Source of the DNA: Treponema sp.
GTDB lineage: Bacteria > Spirochaetota > Spirochaetia > Treponematales > Treponemataceae
Reading direction: 5' to 3'
DNA length: 64,000 bases
Assembly: GCF_024696245.1 (NCBI RefSeq)
Contig: NZ_JAILGZ010000109.1
Location: 1 to 64,000, forward strand
Shown here: one piece after another, positions 57,254 to 64,000 of the stretch
How positions within the stretch are numbered: the stretch's first letter is position 1
How the letters are laid out: each line of letters starts with the position of its first letter
Notes under the pieces: model-generated
What the model saw: only the letters and a program-made list of their open reading frames with translations
Told to the model about the DNA's origin: nothing
Database searches by the model: none
Program-made: the position numbers and the translations under genes

Positions 57254-59425
57254 TGCATCGTAGCGGGCAATTTTAAGGATTTCTTTATCCCTGTTTAAGT
57301 CTGCAATGCCTAAAGTAAGATATCCAGACTGAATGGTTCCGGTTACCTGGCCGGGACCTCTTAGTTTTAAATCTTCTTCTGCAATTTTAAATCCGTCTGT
57401 ACTTTCATGCAGGGCCTTCATCCTTTGAATGCCGTCCTGACTTATGTTTTTTCCGTATATGAGGAAGCAGTAGGACTGAATGCTGGATCTTCCTACACGT
57501 CCACGAAGCTGGTGAAGTTCTGCAAGGCCAAACCTGTCTGCGTGTTCGATAACAATACAGCTGGCATTTGCAACGTCTACACCTACTTCTACTACAGTTG
57601 TTGCTATAAGAATCTGTATCTTTCCATTTTTAAAATCATCAAGGATTTCTTTTTGTTCAGTGTCTTCGATTTTTCCGTGGATAAGGGCTGCCTTGTATTC
57701 AGGGTAAACTTTTTCACTTAAAAACTTGTACATCTCTGCTGCAGATTTAAGGCCTGAATCCTGACTTCCGCTGTTATCCAGTTCCTGACCTTCTTCTTCA
57801 TTTATTCTTGGGTATACAAAATAGGCCTGGTGTCCCATTTTAAGTTCTTTTCTTACTTCTTCGTAGACATTTTTTTCGTGTCCCATAACTGTAAGATAGG
57901 TTTTTACAGCTTTTCTGCCCTGTGGCATTGTTTTTATAACGCTTATATCCAGGTCACCAAATACAGTCAGTGCCAGGGTTTGAGGAATAGGTGTGGCACT
58001 CATCATAAGCAGGTCCGGTGTATGGGTTTTTGTTCCTGAAGAAATGCGTCCCTTATCAACTATGGATTCACGCTGGGCTACTCCAAAACGGTGCTGTTCA
58101 TCTATAACTGCCAGATGAAGGTTTTTGTATTCTACGTTTTTGCTAAAAAGGGCATGGGTTCCGATTACAAGGTTTATCTGTCCTTCTTTAAGGGCCTGTA
58201 AAAGTGAGTTTCTGTTTTTTGCCTTAAGGTTTCCTGTAAGAAAGGCAACTTTGATTCCCAGAGGTTCAAGAAGACTGGCTGCGTTTTCTGCATGCTGGCG
58301 TGCCAGAAGTTCTGTTGGAGCAAGAAAGGCACATTGTCCGCCGTAGTTTATTACCCTTACGCATACAAAAAATGCTGTCAGGGTTTTTCCGCTTCCTACA
58401 TCACCCTGAAGTAATCTTTGCATGGAAAAAGGGTGTCCTGTAAGTTTGTCAGGGTCGTTGAGTATGGAGTTTCTGTCACCGGCACTCTGATCAATGTCCC
58501 TGTTCATTTCTGTAATTACCTTCATTTGATCTGAAGTAAGTTCAAAAGTAAGGCGGTTGTATAAATCTTTTTGCAGGGGAGACAGGCTTTTTATAAAGTT
58601 TTCTTTTATTGATTCAATGCTGTCAGGGGTAGAAAAGAAGGCTGCTGCATTGTTGTCCAGGGCGGTACTAATGTCTTCTTCCGGGAGTTTGCCCCTGTGG
58701 TTTAAGGCTCTTAAAGCCATTTTGTATTCAAAGTTGTAGAGTTCTTCGTAAATAAGGGTTTTTCTTGCTTCTTCTGCATCTTTAAGGGTAGCCGGTAAGT
58801 GTATTTTGTATATTGCCTGAGATTTTTTTAACAGGCCCCGGTCTTTTATTGTTTTTTCAGGCAGTTCATCGTCAACAGCCATTGCATATTGTTTTACGGC
58901 CTGAGCAACGGCTTTTCTGTAATTTTTCTGGGACAGGCCTTCTGTCAGGGGGTATACAGGGAGTACTGTACTGTCTGGTACGGGGGTATTTTTGTAATCT
59001 GCTAAGTCTCCTTCTGCTGCAATACGTTCTGCTTCAAAAGTAGAAGACTGAATCTGATTATATCTGATGTCAAATTTTCCGGTTACGCTTATAATACTTC
59101 CTTCCGGCAGGGATTTCTGGAGAAAAGGACGGTTAAATGCAATAAGCCAGGCTTTTGCAGTTCCATCTGTAATTTCTATTTTAAGGTTTCTCATGGCCCC
59201 GTAACCAAACCATTCATGGGCTGTTACCTTGCAGATGGTATGGACTTTAGGGTAAAGGGCAAATTCACACAGGCTGACTTTTCTTGTGCGGTCTTCATAA
59301 TCTCTTGGATATACCTGCAGGATGTCTGCTATGGTAAAGATTCCCAGTCTTGCAAACTGTTTTGCAGCTGCAGGCCCGACTCCACTCAGGGATTCTACTG
59401 TGTTCTTTATTTCTCCAAGTTTCAT
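57227..59425 (-). CDS. recG: ATP-dependent DNA helicase RecG
   Basis: RLLQGDVGSGKTLTAFFVCV; VIDEQHRFGVAQR; LLMMSATPIPQTLALTVFGDLDISVI; LRGRVGRS. Confidence 0.96.
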   Translation of the reverse strand: MKLGEIKNTVESLSGVGPAAAKQFARLGIFTIADILQVYPRDYEDRTRKVSLCEFALYPKVHTICKVTAHEWFGYGAMRNLKIEITDGTAKAWLIAFNRPFLQKSLPEGSIISVTGKFDIRYNQIQSSTFEAERIAAEGDLADYKNTPVPDSTVLPVYPLTEGLSQKNYRKAVAQAVKQYAMAVDDELPEKTIKDRGLLKKSQAIYKIHLPATLKDAEEARKTLIYEELYNFEYKMALRALNHRGKLPEEDISTALDNNAAAFFSTPDSIESIKENFIKSLSPLQKDLYNRLTFELTSDQMKVITEMNRDIDQSAGDRNSILNDPDKLTGHPFSMQRLLQGDVGSGKTLTAFFVCVRVINYGGQCAFLAPTELLARQHAENAASLLEPLGIKVAFLTGNLKAKNRNSLLQALKEGQINLVIGTHALFSKNVEYKNLHLAVIDEQHRFGVAQRESIVDKGRISSGTKTHTPDLLMMSATPIPQTLALTVFGDLDISVIKTMPQGRKAVKTYLTVMGHEKNVYEEVRKELKMGHQAYFVYPRINEEEGQELDNSGSQDSGLKSAAEMYKFLSEKVYPEYKAALIHGKIEDTEQKEILDDFKNGKIQILIATTVVEVGVDVANASCIVIEHADRFGLAELHQLRGRVGRSSIQSYCFLIYGKNISQDGIQRMKALHESTDGFKIAEEDLKLRGPGQVTGTIQSGYLTLGIADLNRDKEILKIARYDALSNIRAEL

Positions 59426-59443
59426 CCTGTAAATAATCCTTTT

Positions 59444-60031
59444 TTATATTGTCATTAAGATGCCTGTAAGTAAGGAAAATATAATTCCTCCTGCGATGTT
59501 TAAGAATATAAGTACGGCAATTGCAGTGATAAGGGCTGTTCTGTAACGAAGGGTTTTTCCAAAAGAAAAAGGCCTTGAAAAGATATATATAAGTTTTGAA
59601 ATCTGAAAATCCAGCTGATTTAATACAGGTGAATCTGAACGTACGCTTTCACCTTTTACAAAGACGATTATAAGTCTGATTACCAGCATAATTATGAGGA
59701 ATATAAGAATTGAACTTATTACAGCCCAGAGGGTAGAGATAAAAAGGGCCAGAAGAAAGCCTATGCTGAAAAATTTCATCTGAGAGATTCCACTCAATAC
59801 AGAAGAAAGTGCTCCCAGAATACAAAGGCCTAAAGCAGGGGTAAAATCAAAACCTGCAATTATAAAGATTCTGAAGCGCTTAAAGAAATTCAGGTAAGGA
59901 CTGCAAATCTTTGAAAGGTAATACACAATCCTGTTGTAGGCCATTCCCGGAATCCATGTAAGAAGTATGTGTATCAGGCAGAGTATGGTATATAGATTTA
60001 CTGCTGCAGCTAAAAAATTAAAAATACTCAT
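59444..60031 (-). CDS. YggT-family membrane protein
   Basis: LCLIHILLTWIPGMAYNRIVYYLSKICSPYLNFFKRFRI...FDFTPALGLCIL; several TM segments. Confidence 0.75.
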   Translation of the reverse strand: MSIFNFLAAAVNLYTILCLIHILLTWIPGMAYNRIVYYLSKICSPYLNFFKRFRIFIIAGFDFTPALGLCILGALSSVLSGISQMKFFSIGFLLALFISTLWAVISSILIFLIIMLVIRLIIVFVKGESVRSDSPVLNQLDFQISKLIYIFSRPFSFGKTLRYRTALITAIAVLIFLNIAGGIIFSLLTGILMTI

Positions 60032-60053
60032 CTGTCTGTGTTCTCCTTAGAAA

Positions 60054-63000
60054 TTATTCCACCCAGGCATCTTCAACCAGATCAAGGTCTTTGACACTCT
60101 GTAAAAAATCCTCACTTGAAGGTGTAGTCATTTGAGGATTAGCTTTTACTATGTAAGAAGTATTGTCCACGTTTACATGAAAATATACTGAACAATTACC
60201 CTGAGCGCCAATTAAAAAATCCTTAATTCTGCTTATTTCCTGAGGATTGGAATATTTAGAGCTGTCGATTTTTATGTGGAGCTGGGAAAATGACTTCTTT
60301 TTAAGGGTCTCTATATTTTCCATTGAATCTACAAGGAAGCCTGCTCTTTCGGAATCTCCGTCTGCCCTAAGATCAGCTTTTCCTTTAAAGGCGTAAACCT
60401 TGCCGTCTTCCAGAACGGAGTGGAGCTGTTCCCATATATTAGGGAAGAAGGTTATGTCGATTTCTCCCTTAAAGTCTGCAAGTTTTGCAAAAGCCATAGG
60501 TTTTCCTTTTTTGGTTACGATTGAACGTAAACCCTGAAGCATTCCTATGGCAATGTAGCTTGAACCTGCATTACGGGCCTGCCATGGATTTCCATTTGAA
60601 GCAATGGCGTCCTTTAAGGCTTTTGTTTCTTTTGCAGCCCTCATAATTGTTTCACTGTTAACCGTAGCACTGGCTTCGATTATGTCCCTCCAGTCATCAA
60701 GAGGGTGTCCGGAAACGAAACATCCTATGAGTTCTTTTTCCATGTTAAGAAGTTCCATTTTTGGCAGTTCTTCTACTTCTTCCCACTTAAAGTCTGCAAA
60801 TTCCTTAATTCCGGCTTCTTCAAAAAGACTTACCTGGCCGTTGTCAGCTCCCAGATGTTTTTTCTGTTCGTATTCAATGGCACGTTCGTAGTTTAAAATA
60901 AGGGTAGCACGGTTTTTATCAAGCTTATCAAAGCCTCCTGTTTTTATGAGGACTTCAATTGCTTTTTTATTTACGGCAAGCTTTGCACCAGGTCCCTTTT
61001 CTTCTTCTCCGGCTGGTAGTTCATCCTTAAGGAAGAGAACCCTGTCCAGAAAATCAATAAAGTCTTTGTAAGGGCCGTTTTTTTCTCTTTCACGGACAAT
61101 TGCTTCTGAGGCACCGTTTCCCATTCCCTTGATACCTCTAAGACCGAACACAATATGACCGTCTACAACGTCAAAGTCTGAATCACTTCTGTTTACATCC
61201 GGAGCGTCTACAGGAATACCCATACGGCGGGATTCTTCTATATAAGCAGGGAGTCCGTCTGTAGAAGTAATTTCGTTTATCAGGTTGGCAGCCATAAATT
61301 CAGCAGGGTAGTTTGCCTTTAACCAGCCTGTACGGTATGCAAGTACCGAGTAGGCTGCGGCATGGGACTTGTTGAATCCGTATCCGGCGAATGGAATCAT
61401 GATGTTAAAGATTTCTGCAGCATGTTCCTTTGTAAAGCCCTGTTTTACGGCTCCTTCTTCAAATTCAATTTGTTTTGCAGCCATTACTTCCGGCTTCTTT
61501 TTTCCCATGGCACGGCGAAGCATGTCTGCTCCACCAAGAGAGAAGCCTGCAATTCTCTGAGAAACCTGCATAACCTGTTCCTGGTATACCATTACACCGT
61601 AGGTTTCTTTAAGGATGCCTTCAAGACATGGGTCAGGGTAGTGAATGGTTTCTGGTTTCCATTTACCGTCAATATAGTTAGGGATGTAGTTCATTGGTCC
61701 CGGACGATAAAGGGCGTTTAAGGCTACAAGGTCTTCAAGTTTTTCCGGCTGAAACTGTCTCAGGATTTTCTGCATTCCGGGGCTTTCAAACTGGAATACG
61801 GCAACAGAATCACCTCTTTTAAAGAGGTCAAAGGTTTTCTGGTCAGTTTCGCTTACCTTATCACAGTGGAATTCAGGTTCACCTTCTTTTCTGTGCTTGT
61901 TAATGATTCTTTCTGCGTAACGAATAAGGGAAAGGGTTTTAAGTCCCAGGTAGTCAAATTTTACCAGGCCGCAAGGTTCAATAATATCCATTGTGTACTG
62001 AACGCCTACTTCTCCGGTTTTAGGATCCTGAAAAACCGGTGCCCAGTTAGGAAGGGCTGTAAGTCCGATAACCATACCTGATGCATGAAGACCTGTATTG
62101 CGGTTTACGTTTTCCAGTTTTTCGGCAATGTTAAAGAGTCTTTCGTATTTAGGGTCGTGTCTGTAAGGAGCCAGCTGTCCGCCCCCTTCAGAAGCAGGAA
62201 ATTTCTTTGTTTCTTCAAAGGCGTCTATAAGTTTAGCCTTAGGAGAATCAGGAACAAGTCCTTTAAGCATGTTTACTTCACTTAGAGGAATATTAAGGAC
62301 ACGGCCTACGTCGGCAATAACCTGTTTAGGCTTTAAGGTACCAAAAGTAACGATATGTCCAACCTGAGGATCTCCATAAAGATCTCTTGTATGCTGAATA
62401 ATGTCCTGTCTGTAGTCAAAGTCCATGTCAACGTCAAAGTCCGGCATGGATACACGTTCAGGGTTAAGGAAGCGTTCAAAAATAAGCTTAAAGCGGAATG
62501 GGTCAATATCCGTGATGGTAAGACAGTAGGCTACAAGGGAACCTGCACCGGAACCACGCCCCGGACCAATAGGAATATAAGGCTTAGGTCTGTCATTAAC
62601 ATTGTCGTAAGTTGATTTAGACCAGTTGATGAATTCCCATACGATAAGGAAGTAGCCGGAAAAGCCCATTTTAAAGATAATGCCCAGCTCGTACTCAGCC
62701 CTCTGACGGATTTCAGGAGTAATTTCCGGATATCTTGCACGAAGACCCTTTTCTACCAGGTAACGTACATAGTCATCCTGATTTTTTGTATAGTCTTCAC
62801 CATGAGTCTGGAATTCTTTAGGAAGTTCAAATCGTGGAAGACAGTCTTTAAGTTCCTGAGTTTTATACTGATGAATTGTAAGGTTGCACATGTTTGCAAT
62901 CTTAATTGTGTTTTCTATCATCTCAGGGTAGTCAGGAAAGAGCTGCCTCATTTCGTTTTCTGTTTTAAAATACCATTCACTTCTACCTTCACCCATAGTC

Positions 63001-63770
63001 TGGTGAGGCTGATCAAGAAGCTGCTTAAAGCCTATACATCTTAAGGCATCCTGGGCTTCGGCATCATCTTTTTCTACATAGTGAATATCGTTTGTTACAA
63101 CCATAGGGATATCCAGTTCCCTGGCAAGCTTTATAAGCATTGGTGCAACACGTTTCTGGTCTTCAAGGCCGTGGTCCTGAAGTTCAATATAGTAATGGTC
63201 AGGTCCAAAAAGATTTTTATATTTAAGGGCAACTTCCCTGGCTTCGTCATCTCGTCCGGCAAGGAGAAGCTGGGGAATTTCACCCTGAATGCAGGCACTG
63301 AGACAGATAAGTCCTTCGTGATATTTTTCAAGGAGTTCCCAGTCAATACGTGGTTTTCCGCGGTAAAGACCTTCTGTAAATGCAATGGAAGAAAGCCAGC
63401 TCATATTTTTATAGCCGGTTTCGTTTTCACAAAGAAGAATCAGGTGAAAGTAGTGGCAGCCTTTTCCATTTTTTCCGTATGGGGCGTCTTTTTTTTCGTT
63501 ATGGCTTCCGTAGGCAACGTAAAATTCTTCACCTACAATAGGATTAATTCCGTTTGCGTGGCAAATATGTTCAAAGTTAAGTACACCAAACATATTACCG
63601 TGGTCAGTAAGGGCCAGAGCCGGCATATTGAGTTTTTTAGCTTTTGCTATAAGTTTATCCAGTTTTGCACAGCTGTCCAGCAGGGAATAGTCTGAATGGA
63701 CGTGAAGATGTACGAAATTTGATACGGGTGTACCCTCTGGAGCAGGGTCAAAAATGTGAATATCTGCCAT
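60054..63770 (-). CDS. dnaE: DNA polymerase III subunit alpha
   Basis: PHP start FVHLHVHSDYSLLDSCAKLDKLI; PDFDVDMDFDYRQDIIQH; GAGSLVAYCLTITDIDPFRF. Confidence 0.97.
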   Translation of the reverse strand: MADIHIFDPAPEGTPVSNFVHLHVHSDYSLLDSCAKLDKLIAKAKKLNMPALALTDHGNMFGVLNFEHICHANGINPIVGEEFYVAYGSHNEKKDAPYGKNGKGCHYFHLILLCENETGYKNMSWLSSIAFTEGLYRGKPRIDWELLEKYHEGLICLSACIQGEIPQLLLAGRDDEAREVALKYKNLFGPDHYYIELQDHGLEDQKRVAPMLIKLARELDIPMVVTNDIHYVEKDDAEAQDALRCIGFKQLLDQPHQTMGEGRSEWYFKTENEMRQLFPDYPEMIENTIKIANMCNLTIHQYKTQELKDCLPRFELPKEFQTHGEDYTKNQDDYVRYLVEKGLRARYPEITPEIRQRAEYELGIIFKMGFSGYFLIVWEFINWSKSTYDNVNDRPKPYIPIGPGRGSGAGSLVAYCLTITDIDPFRFKLIFERFLNPERVSMPDFDVDMDFDYRQDIIQHTRDLYGDPQVGHIVTFGTLKPKQVIADVGRVLNIPLSEVNMLKGLVPDSPKAKLIDAFEETKKFPASEGGGQLAPYRHDPKYERLFNIAEKLENVNRNTGLHASGMVIGLTALPNWAPVFQDPKTGEVGVQYTMDIIEPCGLVKFDYLGLKTLSLIRYAERIINKHRKEGEPEFHCDKVSETDQKTFDLFKRGDSVAVFQFESPGMQKILRQFQPEKLEDLVALNALYRPGPMNYIPNYIDGKWKPETIHYPDPCLEGILKETYGVMVYQEQVMQVSQRIAGFSLGGADMLRRAMGKKKPEVMAAKQIEFEEGAVKQGFTKEHAAEIFNIMIPFAGYGFNKSHAAAYSVLAYRTGWLKANYPAEFMAANLINEITSTDGLPAYIEESRRMGIPVDAPDVNRSDSDFDVVDGHIVFGLRGIKGMGNGASEAIVREREKNGPYKDFIDFLDRVLFLKDELPAGEEEKGPGAKLAVNKKAIEVLIKTGGFDKLDKNRATLILNYERAIEYEQKKHLGADNGQVSLFEEAGIKEFADFKWEEVEELPKMELLNMEKELIGCFVSGHPLDDWRDIIEASATVNSETIMRAAKETKALKDAIASNGNPWQARNAGSSYIAIGMLQGLRSIVTKKGKPMAFAKLADFKGEIDITFFPNIWEQLHSVLEDGKVYAFKGKADLRADGDSERAGFLVDSMENIETLKKKSFSQLHIKIDSSKYSNPQEISRIKDFLIGAQGNCSVYFHVNVDNTSYIVKANPQMTTPSSEDFLQSVKDLDLVEDAWVE

Positions 63771-63824
63771 AGTTTATCCATTATAGCAGTTTTTAATTTT
63801 GAATTCATCTGTTACACTAAAAAC

Positions 63825-64000
63825 ATGAAAAGTAAATTTATGCTTCTTTTTGCAGTAATTCCTCTTTTCTTTTCCTGCAAAGAAAAAAAGGAAGCGTCAC
63901 TAAGTTTTATGGCTATGGATACCTTTATGACTCTAAAATGTCAGGGTGAATATCCGGAAGAAGTTAACCTTCAGGTTAAGGAAACCATAGAAAGTCTGGA
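63825..64000 (+). CDS. N-terminus of ApbE-like (FAD:protein FMN transferase) lipoprotein, truncated by window end
   Basis: MKSKFMLLFAVIPLFFSCKEKKEASLSFMAMDTFMTLKCQGEYPEEVNLQVKETIESL; lipobox and ApbE-like start. Confidence 0.6.
   Translation, partial: MKSKFMLLFAVIPLFFSCKEKKEASLSFMAMDTFMTLKCQGEYPEEVNLQVKETIESL

Noticed and set aside
63081-63695. 204-aa plus-strand ORF opposite dnaE
   Set aside because: Antisense to conserved PHP/polymerase sequence; no start signals.
1-64000. CRISPR arrays, IS elements, prophage or toxin-antitoxin/defence loci
   Set aside because: No regularly spaced repeats, transposase, integrase, Cas or recognised defence domain seen in any ORF.

Overview
The window is a low-GC, gene-dense chromosomal segment. 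Gene content and order (rpmG-tRNA-Trp-secE-nusG-rplKAJL-rpoBC-rpsLG; alaS-ppiase-nusB-TPR-groES-sigma factor) suggest a Treponema-like spirochaete; this assignment is inferred from sequence and memory only. I saw no prophage, transposon, CRISPR array or obvious defence island. Main blocks: (1) an FN3-repeat surface lipoprotein; (2) mscS and coaBC; (3) a repair run addA-addB-sbcC-sbcD; (4) ptsI, der, a MerR-type gene and an Rsm22/METTL17-like methyltransferase; (5) ppk-ppx plus a six-hairpin glycosidase; (6) TPR, TraB, radA and cysE; (7) the RNA polymerase/ribosomal operon with two tRNAs; (8) a GH114/TM1410-like lipoprotein, a short alaS, nusB, groES and a small alternative sigma factor; (9) recG, yggT, dnaE and the start of an ApbE-like lipoprotein. 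The most interesting signals are non-coding: (a) a two-copy GGA-rich intergenic element, following homologous terminators, whose predicted short stems covary between copies; (b) a near-consensus sigma-54 (-24/-12) promoter directly upstream of the small sigma factor; (c) several housekeeping genes whose best promoters predict leaderless transcripts; (d) structured leaders in the rpl/rpo operon, including a hairpin over an alternative rpoB start site. Everything was read by eye; no folding or database search was run.
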